Shown: in pieces, positions 22,801 to 37,800 of the stretch
Numbering within the stretch: position 1 is the stretch's first letter
Layout of the letters: each line of letters starts with the position of its first letter
DNA from: Mesostigma viride
Lineage: Eukaryota; Streptophyta; Mesostigmatophyceae; Mesostigmatales; Mesostigmataceae
Reading direction: 5' to 3'
NCBI GenBank assembly: GCA_009746045.1
Contig: RPFO01000080.1
Coordinates: forward strand, 6,705,817 to 6,769,816
DNA: 64,000 nt
The notes under the pieces: model-generated
What the model was told of the DNA's origin: nothing
Databases searched by the model: none
What the model saw: the letters and a program-made list of their open reading frames with translations, nothing else
Program-made: the position numbers and the translations under genes

Positions 22801-25800
22801 AACGTGACGACGGACTGCCTGCGTCCCCGTGACTTAACCCCATAAAGTAAAGGCGATTGGCCGTAGCTGAGACATTGGTCTGCGTCCGCGGAGGAAATAG
22901 GCGCTACCACAGTAAGTCCTGGCCAATTTCCGAAGTACAGTGACCGACGTGACCAATTAAAATAGGATGCATCGGACCCAGCATGGAAGGGCCCTTATTC
23001 TAGATTCATCGTAACACGAATATTTATGCTGTAATTTTGTCAAGGACAATAGGGTTATCTGAGCGCCATTTTCTCTAGCAATTACACCTACCTTTGGCAC
23101 CTAGTAATACTAACCATATTGGCAGACCCCTTTCCTTTCATGTCCTTTGCATTGGTTAACCACTGGCACTGGCACATAGTGATTACAGCCGCCACTTACT
23201 CACGCCAATCAGTACTCTCTTGGCGGCTGCCTGTTGTAATGCCCTCCCCCCCCCCCTCCCCAGGCCAAGAAGGCGTCCACACGTCTGCCAGCAGCGGCCG
23301 CCCCCTGCACAACAAACTGTGTCATGTGGCGCCAGGTAAATGGCGGCAGCCACCCACCTAAGAAAGGCAGCTTGCTGCGAAAGTCAAGAGTGTAAGGTAT
23401 CAGGAAGCACACGTGGGGATGGATAGTCGTCCTACTATAATACTAGATGCTGTAGTATAATATATACTGTAGTCTATTATAATGGTAGATACTGTAGTCT
23501 CTCGACAAGGCGGAAGCATATCGTACTCGAGTGGCCATCGTACCCAAGGCCTGCCTGCAGCCAAGCTTGCTTTTGAAGGTTGCATAGGTATCACTAGGCA
23601 TACCACTAGGCATATCACTAGGCGTACCAACGCATTCTGTGCAGGAGTTAATGAATAGTATAGCACCAGGCAGCCCATGAACTCCTGCACGTATATATCA
23701 TACATGCAGGAGTTATTGAATAGTATAGTACCACATGCCTTATGGTGTCCATGTCGAAAGGGTATTACTAGGATATGTGTGCAGGAGTTAATAAATAGTA
23801 TACAACCGCGTGGAGTCTCATCATGTCAAAGGGTACTAGGATACACATGCAAAACCTGTGACAGGGCGGTGGTCCTTCCCGAGGCGCCTCTCTCAACCTG
23901 TCACCCTGCGCTAATCAACCTTGGTTTTTAATTGCGCCACAACCCTGTTAGCGTCGCTTGCCAGTCTCAAGCATGTTATTATAGAACAGTGGGGCGTCTC
24001 ATAGAGTGGTGTCTTCATATATAACAGCGGAGCTTCTAATAGAGTGGTGTCTTCTTATAGAACAGCGGGGCTTCTTACAGAAGTGTCTTCATATGTAACA
24101 GCGGGGCGTCTTATAGAGTGGCGTCTTCTTATAGAACAGCGGGGCGTCTCATAGAGTGGTGGCTTCTCATAGCATAGCGGGGCGTCTTATGGAGTGGTGT
24201 ATTGATGGGCTGATAGGAGCTTTGGGGGGGTTACTGGTGAGGCATTCTCGGGGGGACGATGATAAAGGGATCCTTGGGTGACCCCTTGGCTTCCCATTTA
24301 TTTCACGGATGCCGTCAGGCAAGGAGATGAAGAACGCTTGAGGTGTGCTGGGGCAGGGCAAACATGAAAACCAATGCAAGCAGGAAAGTGGAAAACCAAG
24401 AGCTGGCGTTTGGCCAGATCTCACAAAACACTATAATTCAACTCCTGTGAGTTGCTTTGTGCTGTGGCCACCAGCTTTGGCAACTCTTCTACCTGTTTAG
24501 AGGAGATCCCAAAATCATCGTTCTAAGACGACACACTTCCCCCCCCCCTTGCCTCTGCATTACCAACCCCCCCCCCCCCCCAGCAGGGTGCCTGCAGCGA
24601 GGAAGCCATGCAGGGCCATGGCCCCGCCCAGCATGCGACCCAGCCCCCCGACCATCCCGTACGCTTGCTGCCTCCGTGCAACCATGCAGGTGACCAGACC
24701 GTTTCGGGCGCCAATGACCAGGCGGCGCCAAGCGCGGATAGATTTGCCATGCCGAGCCAATCAGTCGGGTATGACCCCGGCATATTACAACACGTGGGTG
24801 TGCCAGGTGTCTCCCCTTGCGTATTGCCCGCTGGGCAAAGTCATGGTGATTCCCGTGCCTTGCTGGTGACTGGGGACCGCGGCATCGACCACACGGGCCT
24901 CAGCATGCGCGATGATAAAGACCTCAGCAAGTGCGGCATCGACAGCGAAGAGCAATTCTTTGCCCGTTCAGGCCTCGGCAAGGAATGCCCTGCCAGTGAT
25001 GGTGCTGGCGGTGAAGCCCGTAAACAGGATGGCGTTGACAATGGTGACCCCGCTGCTGAGTCCGGCACGCATCCTTCAGAGGCAACGCCTCCCCCACATC
25101 GCCAGCAACGCCCTCCCCAGCCCGCGCCACCAGGTTCCAGCGGCAAGCAGCCATCACTGGCCATCCCGCAAGCATCGCACAGCCCTGCTGCCCGAATGCC
25201 ACCGCCACCCCAAAGCCCAGTATCGCCAGAGGCAGATGCAGGCGAGGTGCGCGCCAGCCAAGGACGAGAAGGCATCGCACAAAGGGCGAGAGGGGGGGCA
25301 TCGAGCCCCGAAGGGCATCCGCAGGGGCGCCGGGAAGACTGTCCACCGTCGTCGCACGCTGTTGCTCCCCCAGCCGGGGATGTGCCAGCGGTCACGCCCC
25401 GCAGCGTCCGACGCTGCAAGGCGCTCGCGCAGGCGGCACTGGCGTCCACGTTCACGAGCCGGGCAAAAGCGATGGCCAAGGGCAAGGGCGATGGCGTGCC
25501 GGGCAAGTACAACAAGGGCAAGGCAGAAGACAAGGACATGAACATGTGGCTCCCTGCTGTGGGATTCGGGGGCCCGATGGACGATGTTAGTAATGGAGCT
25601 CATGCGGACAACCCCGTGGCAGCTGCCTCCGCGATCAAATGGGAAGTGGTGGAGTGTGCGGACGGGGAGGAGGGCTCGTCCCCTGTCACTGCTGGTATCT
25701 CTTTGGCAAGGACACTTGACCCTTGGCTAGAGGCATCTATCCCTTTGCCGGGGGCATGTGACCCTTTTGCCAGTCCTCGGCCAGAGGCACGTATCCCTTT

Positions 25801-28800
25801 GCCGGGGGCATGTGACCAGGGCGGTCGCGAGACGACCACCCTGGGATCCCAGCGCCCTTGCGTGACTCCTCTTGTGTGCCCGTCCACCTCGCATGCGATG
25901 GCTCCATCGACGTCCGCCTCGCACGCAGCGACCCCAGAGGTGCCAGCCTCATGCGCCGCTCCGCCCGTGTCACTAGCCAGACTCATCGGCGCCCAGGTGG
26001 CAGCAGCCACACAGGCTTCCCCTCCCAGGGTGGCAACCTCGAAGGCATCTGTAGCCCCTCTTTCTGTGGCTAACAATGCGAGTAGAGACGATGCTAGGAC
26101 TTCCGCAGCAGCGGCTGTTTCTATCACCCGTCCCCCAATGGACATGCCCAAGGAAGCCCCGCGGGGGGGGAGACTGATAGGACCAGAAGGGACACCAAGC
26201 CTACACTCAGCGGGGGAAGCACCCCCCCAGGAAACCACCACCCAGGCAACAACCCCCAGGGCAATCAACCCCAAGGAGGGGAAACCGGGGGGAACCAAGG
26301 TGAAGCAAGAAGTCGCCTCCCCCGGACCAAAGGTTATGCTGCCACCCGCAGCCGCAGCAGAGCCGGCAGCGGACAGCGCTCCGCCGGCCTCGAGCGCGAC
26401 TCTCGTGCCGCCGCCGGCGCGTGATCCGGTGGCAAAGGCATGGCAGCACCCCCCCGCTGGTCCTGGGCAAAGGGAAGGCAAGGCACGGGGCGTCTCAGCA
26501 GCGCCCTCCCGCGTGACCCGCCTTGCGGCCGCTAGAAATGTTGCGGGTGCGGGGGATGACGCGGCTGCCGCTGCGACGAGGGACGTCGCAGCTGGCAGGG
26601 AAACTCCAGCCGCGAGAGATGCCGCGGCCGCCAGTAACATCGTCGCGGTGTCAAGGGATGGTGTTGATCCTCATGTCGACAACCGCACATCACAACATAC
26701 CGCACGTTCACCACAGGGTAATCGCAGGGGCGATTGCAAGGATCATCGTGACGCAGGTGACGGCGTGGGACGAGGCACGTCGCCGCCCCTGCCTCAGGAA
26801 AGCTGTGCAGATCGAGGGAACTGCGTGCGTCATGTGAACGGCACCGAGCGCCACCCAACGGAGCATGCTGGGGAGCATTCTGGGCAGCATCCCATGCAGC
26901 GGTGTACAGATCCTGCTGCAGATGGAGGCATGGCGACGCCCGCGGAGCGCAGGAGGCAGCACCCGGGGGGGCTGGAACCAAGGCATGGCGCGGCAGCACC
27001 CTCAGCTGTGCCCTCGGGGATGAAAACGGAGCCACCAAGCCCCCTGCCCTGCAATGGTGATCATCCATCATCCGGGCTGCCCTGCGACGGCATTATTCTG
27101 TCATCCGGGCGCGGACCAGGTCCGGGGAGGGTGCGGGTCGGGTATGACCCGCAGGCGGCACGCGCGGGTCGTCCTCAGCCCACGTTCAGCCCCCGCAGGA
27201 GTGGGACCAGGAAGAGGGGGTGGGACAGGGGGGGGTTGGACGAGGCCGTGAGTCATCCTGCCGCAGCACCCGGCGATGGGAGCGGCACCACCACTACCGG
27301 AGCCACCAATGGCATCATCAGGACCACTTCCCAGGGCAATAGCGTCGATCCGGTGGGAAGGATCGATGGCACATCCGCGCTGGGCTGTGGTGACGGCAAG
27401 ATGTCGGTGGTGGGGTTTTCCCCAACGGAGCTTTGGCTGCCTCAAAGTGAGGACGTCTCCCGGGGGGGCGCTGTGGGATCGCTCTGCGCTAAGGAGAGGT
27501 CCGGCCAGGGGGCTTTTGTCGCTGTTCGCTGTAACGGTGGACACCAACCACTTGACAGCCGCAGAGTTTCGGGTAGCCCATTTGGGGGCGAGGCCACGAC
27601 TTGCATCCGAAGTAGCGGGGGCGGGGTTCATGAGCCGTTGCCTTGTGGCACCAGTCGTTGTGGCATCAGTCGTTGTGGTGGCAGTGCTGGTCAGGTCGAG
27701 AAAGAGGAGGGCATGAGGGCGGGCGGCATAGAGGAGCTAGACGAGGAGCCGCCCTCTCGCTTCATCCGGTCGAGATATCTGAGCCACAAGGCGCCCCGAG
27801 AGGAAGCGGCACCTTGCGTTGATCGCGCCCGAGCCAGTGCCGGTGTCGATCATCCACCCGCAAGCGTCCTTGGTCACGCCCGTACTCATACTCATGGTCC
27901 AGCGGTGCTTGGACTGGCTGTCGGAGGGGCGGCACCCGGTGCTGATCATGCACCCGTTATCTTTAATAACGTCCAAACCGGCGCGAGTGAGGAGCCGCCA
28001 CGCAAGGCGGCGAAATGGGCCGCCGCGGCCCAGACGCCTGACCGGAGGAGATGCGGGGGCCCAGCGGACGGGAACGCCAGCATAAAGACAGAGACTGGGC
28101 GGGCAGGCCAAGCGGGCGAGGGAGGCAGCACAAAGGCGGACACTGGGCGGGCAGGCCGCAAGGACAGGGGTGCCAGCAGAAATAAGAGAAAGGAGGCCGG
28201 GCTGCCAGGCGACGCAGACATGGGCAGCGCCACCGTGATGGCAGATGAGAGGGAGCGTTCCCCTGTCCCTTCCGCAGACACCGTTCGCGTCACGAGGGCT
28301 CGGGCGCAGTCCCTGGGGGGGCCGGGGGCGGGAGGCCAAGGGGGTGGGGCTAGAGAGGCGGGTGTCGGGCCGACGGGTGTGGCGGATGCAAGAGCAGAGG
28401 AGGGGAGCAAGCGGCCGTCACGCCCTTCTCGAAGGGAGAGCAACCGATTGGTCGCGGAGGCCATTGCCTTAGGCCTGCTGGACATGAGCTGGGGAGGGAG
28501 TGGCCCCGGGGGGGCAGTGGGCCTGGGGGCAGGGATTGGCCCAGAGGGAGGGGGGGGCAGAGGAGCGGGGCCTGGCCCAGAGGATGGTGGGGGCGTGGGG
28601 AGAGGGAGACGCAGGGGGGCAGGGGAAGGGGCCGGCCTAGGGGGAGGTGCGGGCACAAGAGAAGGTTTGGGCCCAAAACAGGGTATGAGCCCGGGGGAAA
28701 GGGTGGGCTCGAAAAGGGAAAGGGAAGGGGTTTACACAGGAAGTCCACAGGAGTTGCTGTTGAAGGCGGGCGGAGCAGGTGGGATTGGTTGTGGGAGGGC

Positions 28801-31800
28801 GCGGGTCGCAAAGGGACAGCATGGTACGGAACAGGACAAGGACAAGGATGGCACGGAACAGGAGGAGGAGGCAGCTGGGCCGGGTGTGGTCCCACCCCCC
28901 CGTGGGAACTCGTCCCATCATTACGGGAGGGCTGCGGGCCATCTTCACGGTGGAGCTGGGGACCGTCGCCACGGGGGGGATGCAGTCCGAGAGATGTCAC
29001 CAGGAGTGGATGCAGCATACGAGACGCCGCCGCGAGGGCATCGTACCAATAGACTGAGCCAGGACGGGGCAGATGGAATTGTACAGACAGAGTGTAGTCC
29101 TCACAGAGAGGAGCAGCGAGCATTGCAGGGAGATAAGCAGCAAGAGCCTCGTCCTCCATTTAGAGAGACTCCCGCGCCTCAGAATGCGCTGAGCATGCCA
29201 TCACCACCACCAGCACCACTCTTACAGCTATCACCCCCACGGGCCCCGGTGATATCCCCCGTTCCCCGCCAGCGCGCACGCAAGCCCAAGGGGGCCAGCG
29301 TCAAGTCCTGGTCGGCTGTGATGTCCAAATACAAGCGCACGTTCCCTGAGCAGGCCCAGAGTGGCGCCCCTGTCGCCGCCTGGACGGCGTTCGGTATTCA
29401 ACTGACCCTGCCGGCCAAGGAGTCCCTGGGTGCTGATGAACCCGACGAGGGCAATATGGACCACCATAACGCTGAGCAAGGGGCCGTTGTGTGCCGGCCG
29501 AGCGCACAGGGGGCGCCAGCTGTCATATCCCCGACATCGCGCCGTGTCATGCTGGCATCGGGGACACCAAGCGATGCCATGGCCGAGGCAAGGGTGGCGC
29601 CGGCCCAGGGGAGGGCTGAGCCGGCCGCGGCCACCGAGGGGCCTGGGATAACTAGCAACACGGCGGGCGTGGTCGGTACAAGGGGACTGGCTTGCGAGAC
29701 TGGGGGAACAAGGCCTGACCCTGCGCTGGAGCTGATTGACGATATGATCATTGGTCAGAGAACAATAACGATAGGTAGTCAGAGAGCAGGTAAGATCATG
29801 GGTCAGAGAGCCGGTTCTATGAGGCCCGCCCAGCCGGACATTTCCACTGGCACGAGCACCGAGGCTCGAGGGTTTGTCCATGGCCAGCCCCTGATGGATA
29901 GTCGCCTTCCGTGTTCCCACGGTCAGGTGCCCACCAGGGATGGCCCTGCTGGCTGCCGTGAGGCGATTGGGGGAACAACAGACAGTGTGGGGCATGGTGC
30001 AGGATGTCGGGGTGCGGGCGGGGCCAGCTCGCGGGTGCATCCGGGGGATGTCAAGGAGGGGTCCCGCTCTGGGAATGCCGATCGTGGCGTGCTGCAGGGC
30101 GTGCCGAGGGCAAGTCCGTCACGGGGCAATGCCTGTCACGATGACTGTGTGCGTGATGTCACCACGACCAGCCGGTGTGTCCGTGCCGCCACCAATCACA
30201 ACGGGCGTGCCCTGGATGTCGCCACGGGGAGGGCGATGACCCTGCAGGGTACGGCTCGCATGCCCGGCGAAGCTGGTAGAGAGAACCATGGCGGGGAGGA
30301 CACGGGAGCGCGTGCGGCCTGGGGCGGGGTGGATGGGGAGGGGGAGGGCATGGACGAGTGTGGGGGTGCGACAGGGGGTCCCTGGAGCATTCAAGAATGG
30401 CTGCTGTTGGAGAGGGGCCGCGCCGTCTTTGGGAACGACAGGTGCGTGGCATGGCGCGCTTGTGCTGGGGACGATGATGGCTTGAGGCCTATGCCATGCC
30501 TCATGTGGGCTAAGCGACTCAAAGGGCCGCGCGGGTTTTGGGAATGACAGGTGCGCGCTTGTGCTGGGAACGGCTTGCCTTCTTTTGAAATGTGAAGATT
30601 GCCTTTGTTCTGTGCATGATTCGCGCTGCGTGGTGCTGTCTGCGCTGCTTGGTGCTGTATGTGCTGCTTGGTGCTGTATGTGCTGCGTGGTGCTGTATGT
30701 GCTGCCTGGTGCTGTCTGCGCTGCTTGGTGCTGTCTGCGCTGCTTGGTGCTGTCTGCACTGCTTGGTGCTGTCTGCGCTGCTTGGTGCTGTCTGCGCTGC
30801 TTGGTGCTGTATGTGCTGCTTGGTGCTGTCTGCGCTGCTTGGTGCTGTCTGCGCTGCTTGGTGCTGTCTGCACTGCTTGATTGCTTCACCTATCTCAATG
30901 ACGATGCATAGATATGAATCATCCAGACTGCTGGGTAGGGCTGGCACATCCGGGTCTTTTCTCGACCCGGACACGAACACGAACACCTGGGAGAGTACCC
31001 GAACCCGAACACGAACATGTTCGGTACATTCCCAGGTGACCCGAACACGAACACGAACATGTACTGTTTAGGATTAAGTGCCCCGAACCCGAACATTACC
31101 CGAACATTTTACCGAACACCAACAATTCATTAAATAAATTAAAATAAGTGAGAAACTATACACAGTTTGTTGTCACTTTTCATAAAACGCAATAAATTAA
31201 TAATGATTACGTAATCATTACCTAAACTAGTCCGGTCGTGCTTAGACAATTCTACTACCGTACAACAGCTTTGCTCTTGCCAGCGTGTCGGCGGACTAAT
31301 CTAGGCCGCTTTTTCATCAGAGAAGCGTTGCCGAGTCGGCTCACTGGATGGTACTCCAAGGATTCCGCCAGAAAATGTTCGCGACCGGGTCAGAGGCGAA
31401 CATGTTCGCCCGGTTCCCAGGGTGACCCGAATACGGACACGAACATGTTCTGGAAGTTCCCAGGGTGACCCGAACCCGAACAGCACATGTTCGGCCAAAC
31501 ATTTTTGCCGACCCAAACACCGCACATGTTCGGTATTCGCCCGAACATGTCCGTGTTCGGTATGCGGCGGATGTGCCAGCCCACGTGGTATATGCACGGC
31601 TGCTTTTGGGAGTGCCGTGTGTTGGAAGCTATGGTCGCTCGAAGCGTGCAGCGTACCTCATCGAAAGCTAAGCAAGACAAGGGTAACACCCGGGGACGCT
31701 ATGCAAAATGATAATGCTGCCGAGTGTGGCTGTGACCATGTGCTATGTGCTACGTGCTGTGGCTGTGGCTGTATAGTTTTTGACATGACCGTGGCTATCA

Positions 31801-34800
31801 GGGGAGGTTTCTCGATTTTTGGAACAGGCCATGGTGGTCTGCATGTTGTTCCTAGATGGCAGGAGGCCGGACTCATTGCAAAGCATGAACCGTTATTGCT
31901 ATTCCCTTTGTTCTTTATACTGTCTGCTCCATACTATCAGCTCCTATTCGCTTGATCTCAACACCAGGCCCTGTACGCACTTATCCGTAAGGCTACATCT
32001 AGTAAGCACCCTTACTCCCGTCACGGTCATGTCTTCTAGGCACAAGCTATGTCTCCTATTCTGTGTCTCCCCTGCTATGTCTCCTATTCTATGTCTCCTA
32101 GTCTGTGTCTCCGCTGCTATGTCTCCTATTCTATGTCTCCCGCTGCTATGTCTCCTATTCTATGTCTCCTATTCTATGTCTCCGCTGCTATGTCTCGTTC
32201 GACACAGCCTGCACCCCTAGATGTCATGCCTTCTCTACGTCGCATTCTGGCTCATGGTCTAGCTTGCTCCTCTCTATGCCATTCTACTCCAGTCTATCTA
32301 TTGTATCTAGAGTATTCTACTCTTTATTCATTCTACTCAGGTCTATCTATTGTATCCTGGAGTATTCTACTCTATATTCATTCTACTCTGGTCTATCTAT
32401 TGTATCCTAGAGTATTCTACTCTACATTCATTCTACTCTATTCGTTTGTTACTCTGGCGTCCGCAGCTGCCGCATCGCCAGCTCCCTCCTCTACGGCCTC
32501 CGCTCCTGCTCCGAGGTGGCCGACCAGATCCAGACCGCGTCGCTACCCAGCGTACCAGTCTGTGTCTCGCCCGGCGGTCATGCCCCACATGAAGCTGACT
32601 CATCAGGAGGAGCGTTGCTTTGTGACCATGCTGATGAAGTCCCGGACTGTGGCTCGGAACACGACGACGTCGACAGCACGAGCTCGCGCGCATGCCATCG
32701 CCAGGGGGCAGCGCCAGCCAAGGCCACGTCGTCCAAGGGCAAGATTCTCAAGGACACGTCCAAGGCGATATCCTCCAAGGGCATGCTTACTAAGGACGCC
32801 AACAAAGCCATGTCGAAGCCCGGCATTGCCAAGGGCCCATCCAAGGGGAACACTGAGGGCACATTGAATGGCAACACGAAGGCAACCTCCGCAAGCAAGG
32901 CTGCTGCAGGTTTGGCTGCCGCTGCCGCTGCTTTCGCATGCACTCGCCCGGGAAGTGCCGCGCTGTCTTCTTCTGTGGTGGCGGCTGCTCGTGCCACTGG
33001 TGCTGCGGTGGCGGCAATGACGTCTGCTGTCCCAGCGGCTCCTTCCGCTGGAGCCACCGCCGCCACCACCACCACCAAGGGAAGGCCAGTGAAAGGGTTG
33101 GATCACAGGCGGTCGAGCATCGGCGGTGGCGGAGAGCCCTGCAGGGATGACATGTCCACCATGGACAGCGCCCCTGGCAGTCGGCGCAAGAGCGGGGTCA
33201 AGCCCCTGGAGCGGGGGGCTCATCGGGGGGGCAGCGTGCGGGGATGGGGGGAGGAACGGGTGGGGATGAATGGGCACGGGACGGCGGTCAGCAGCGCCGC
33301 ATGGGGGTCCCAGTGGTCGAACGCGCATGAGGATGAGTGCGACGGCGGCGGTAGCAAGGCCAAGGGCGACGGGAAGCACCGGCAGGTGAACCCGACGCTC
33401 AAACGGAGGGCAGAGCGCCCGCTGGACGAGGTGTGTTTGTGATTCCATTATGTACTAGTATATTATTATAGACGAGGTGTGTTTGTGATTATAGATAGCG
33501 GTAGTATGCTCCTATGACTGTATTGTATAGTACTGATGTCTTCGTTGACGATACTGGTGTAATTAAGAGGTGCTTGTTCAGCGGCGTGCATTTGTTGTAT
33601 ATACCAATACTAGAAGTGCTACTGGGACGCCGGTTTTTTTAACCGCTAGTTACGCAGCGGCGTGCAGAGCATCTCCTGCTCGAAGTGTGTCATCTCCTGG
33701 ATGAGTGGGCATGAGTGTAGCTTAGTAGATATACTGCTACATGTTGTAGTGTCCTTACTGTAATCGGATTGTGGCGGGCAGGGCACCCCCTGGATTTGCC
33801 AGCATGACCGCCCAGTTCTTTCCCTTACCGGGGGTTTCCCCGTAGCCCTGTGAGCAGCCATCTGGGCAGAGCATGGCTCTTTCCCTTACCCGCGTTTCCC
33901 CTTCATGTTAGCCATGGAGCATAGCATGGCTCTTTCCCTTACCCGCGTTTCCCCTTCATGTTAGCCATGGAGCATAGCATGGCTCTTTCCCTTACCCGCG
34001 TTTCCCCTTCATGTTAGCCATGGAGCATAGCATGGCTCTTTCCCCTACCCGCGTTTCCCCTTCATGTTAGCCATGGAGCATAGCATGGCTCTTTCCCTTG
34101 ACCGTGGCTGGCATGTGCTGACGTGTGCTGATAGGTGCTGATGGGTGCTGACGTGTGCTGACGTATGCTGATATGTGCGGACCTTAGGTGACGTGTGCTG
34201 ATTTATGTTGACAGTAGTACATGCTGCCATGGTAGTATGTGAATGCTACGATGCTGATATAGGCTGACATGGGCTGAGAATAGCAAATGCCCGTCCTCTG
34301 GCAGTCCAAGAACCACTAGCATGCTGCTTTATGCTGGCTCGTGTTAACGTGGTGCTGGCATAGCTGGCGTAGGCTGATGGGCTGGTACGTTTCCGTCCCC
34401 TTTTTCCGGTGCCACGCGGCATCCTCTTTGGGCAGTACAACAACCACATCGAGCCGTGCAATCACCCGGACCGAGCGTGCACCGCCACCTGCCCCTGCGT
34501 CGCCAGCTTCAACTTTTGCGAGAAGTACTGCGCGTGCGCAGGCACCGGGTGCGTGAACGCATTCCCCGGTTGCAGATGCCACCGCGGCGACTGCAGCACC
34601 CGCGCGTGCCCCTGCTTCGCCGCCTCCCGCGAATGCGACCCCGACATCTGCCGCGCTTGCATACCGGAGGACGCCCTTCAAGCCACCCGGCTCGCGCGCA
34701 TGGGCGAGGGGGACGAGGGTGCATGGGCGGATGAGGGAGATGTAGCCAGGACGGACCTTCCCTTCAAGAATGGACCTTCCGGAATGGTCCCTCGTCTGAA

Positions 34801-37800
34801 GGACGGAGCGACAAGGATGGACCCTCTCGACAAGGATGGACCGGCATGGAGGGATCATCGCTGCGGACGAGACGCTTGCGGTGGCGACAAGAGCGGCCCC
34901 GACGCCAGAGTGCGGCAATCGGACCTTGTCTCTAAGCAACCTGACCTCTTCTCGCTTGGACCGGGTGTGATGGAGCGGCGGAACCTGGTCGCTGGCGCAG
35001 CGGCCGCTGGGGGACTCGGGGCAGTGGGTTCGGAGCGAGCTGCGAGCAAAGGGACGGGAGCCCGGGGGGATGCGACCAGGGGGTTCGACAATCGCCATGC
35101 TGCCGCAGGGGAGCCCGGGCATGATGTTCGCTCGCCAGGCTCTTGTGGCTTCGGCACCCCCAAAGGTCCCGGAGGTCTCATTTCGCCCTATCCATGCGAA
35201 GAAGCCCCCTGTGCGGGCTCTTCTCGTTCCAGCACGGCTGAGGGCTTTTGTGGGGCCGTCCCCACTGGGATAGGTCGGGGCTCCTGCTCTGGGGTCTTGT
35301 CCGGTGAGGGCCGGGGTGGTTGCGGCGGGGAGCCGCGCGGACGTGGCAGGGGACAGTGCGAGAGGGAGGCGGCTGCCTGCGGTGGTGGGCAGTCACGCTG
35401 TGGGATGTCGCAGGGCCGCGGGCGTGGCGCGTGCGCGACCGCAGTGGTGGCGGGTGGGCATGAGCCGGGGGCCGGGGCCGCAGGGTCCGGGTCGGGGGTG
35501 GATGGGAGGAGAGGGAAGCGGCCCGTGGCGTGTGCCAACATGGCCATGCTCCTGCGGGCGCAGCGCAAGGTACGAAGAGAGACGACGAGGTAGATAGTCT
35601 TTTTGCGCGATTGGTACGTACGGACTAGGTAGGGTCGGGAATGTATGGCCGTGCTTCTGCGGGCGCTCCGCAAGGTACCTATGCTATCGAGGCAGTGGAG
35701 CATGTTTCCTACCCTGTTGATGGGCAGGGATTGGAGGACTAGATAGGGTTGGGTGTGTTTATTGTGGGCGCAGCGTCAGGTATCTTTGATAGAGAGGCGA
35801 TGGCAGTTACAAAATGTACTCTCGCACAATTATATAATTATGGAGTGCTAGATTGATAGGGGCCAGATGGGTAAGGGCTAGATGGACAGGTGCCAGTTGG
35901 ATAAGGGCTAAACAGATAGGGGCCAGATGGATAGGGGCTCAATAGATAGGGGCCAGATGGATAAGGTCTAGATGGATAAGGGCCAGATGGATAGGGGCCA
36001 CATGGATAAGGGCTAAATAGATAGGGGCTGTAGATAGGGGCCAGATGGATAAGGGCCACATGGATAAAGGCTAGATGGATAAGGGCCAGATGGATATGGC
36101 TGGGTGTGCCTGCCAAGGCACTCAGAAATGACGAGAAAGGCCTTTCTTTCGACATGCTAGTGATGTCATTCTGTTCACAAAATGGGGAGGCCAGTTCGCC
36201 ATTATTCTGCATTCACAGCCAAAGATAACTCGTATTCATCATTCTTTTACATTCAAACTGTCATGCCTAGTGGCTCGCATCCTCTACCCCTAAGTGCTCC
36301 TACTTGGCAAGCTCAGCTGCTCACGTTGTCTGTTTTGAATGCTGTCCTTAATATGATCATTATATCCCTCCCTCACGTCTTAGAATGCGAATAATGAGGA
36401 CATTCGTCCACCTGCCCGGTCGGCCAACCACCTGGCTGTCTGACGTGTGCAACAGCGCATGCTCGTGCTAGCATCGTCAGTCATCCCGTGCCTCTCACCC
36501 ACCTGCCTCTCACCCACCTGCCTCTCGCCCACCTGCCTCTCACCCACCTGCCTCTCACCCACCTGCCTCTCACCCACCTGCCGGTCATTACTATTTGGTG
36601 TGTGCGACAGCGTGTGCTGTTGGGGGAGTCGGACGTGGCCGGGTTCGGCATCTTTCTGCGCGACGGCGCAAATAAGAACGAGTTCCTGGGGGAGTACGTC
36701 GGCGAGGTGCGCAGCCCTGTATAGAATAGATAAGGGCATTCCTAGGATAGAGAGTGATTAAGAATGAGTGATTAAGAATGAGTTATGGGGGTAGTACATC
36801 GGCCGATACACGGAGTGCGTGCCGATATACGGAATACGAGTTCGGTCAAGGACATAGGAAGGGTAAGCTCCAGTAACCAATGTCAGTGCGTCTGCCTGGG
36901 GGAGGAGATCGGCCAGGTGCATCCCTATCGCTTATCAAAGTCACTGATAGAACAGAAAGGGCCACTTCAATTAAGCAGCTATCGATTCCCGCTCCCCCTC
37001 AGTCACATTCGCTCCCTTAGTTAACATAGGTCACTCATGGAATGGAAGGGGCCACGTCAATTTACCAGCTATCCATTCCCCCTCCCCCTCAGTCACATTC
37101 GCTCCCTTAGTTAACATAGGTCACTCATGGAATGGAAGGGGCCACGTCAATTTACCAGCTATCCATTCCCCCTCCCCCTCAGTCACATTCGCTCCCTTAG
37201 TTAACATAGGTCACTCATGGAATGGAAGGGGCCACGTCAATTTACCAGCTATCCATTCCCCCTCCCCCTCAGTCACATTCGCTCCCTTAGTTTATAAAGG
37301 CCACTCATGGAATAGGCAGGGTCACTTCCGTGAACCAGTTAACCATTCCACCCACGTCTCCCGCCTGCGTTCCTTCCCTGTCCTCTTCCTCTGTTGTTAC
37401 ATCGACAAAGCTGGTTAGCTGCCAGGTCACACCGGTGATGTCTGTGATGTCTGCAGTGCCCGTGACGCCTGCGACGTATGTTGCGGGCGGCAGCATCTCC
37501 GCACGGGCACACGTGTCCATTCCGCTGACCTGGTGGCCGCCACCCGGTTGTATCCCGCGTGAGATCTCTCACCTCCTTTCTTTGCATGGGCCGATGATTA
37601 TGCCAGCAAAATGATGAGACGTTTCAGGCGATCATGATGGGGACATCCACGCTGGATCCATGGGCCGCCGTACTCAGTCAACCTGGAGGGCCCTCACCCT
37701 CACTAGTCTCTCAGCTGTTTCCCTCTCATTTTTCTTCTCCCATTCTCTCACCCCCCCCGCTCGTTCTTTTACTTGTTGTGGCCCGTACAGCATATCTTAC

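Noticed and set aside
25600-29159. Long minus-strand frames opposite E(z) exon 9 (up to 346 codons)
   Set aside because: Mirror frames of GC-rich codons. No domain, and the plus frame is the one that joins SANT2.
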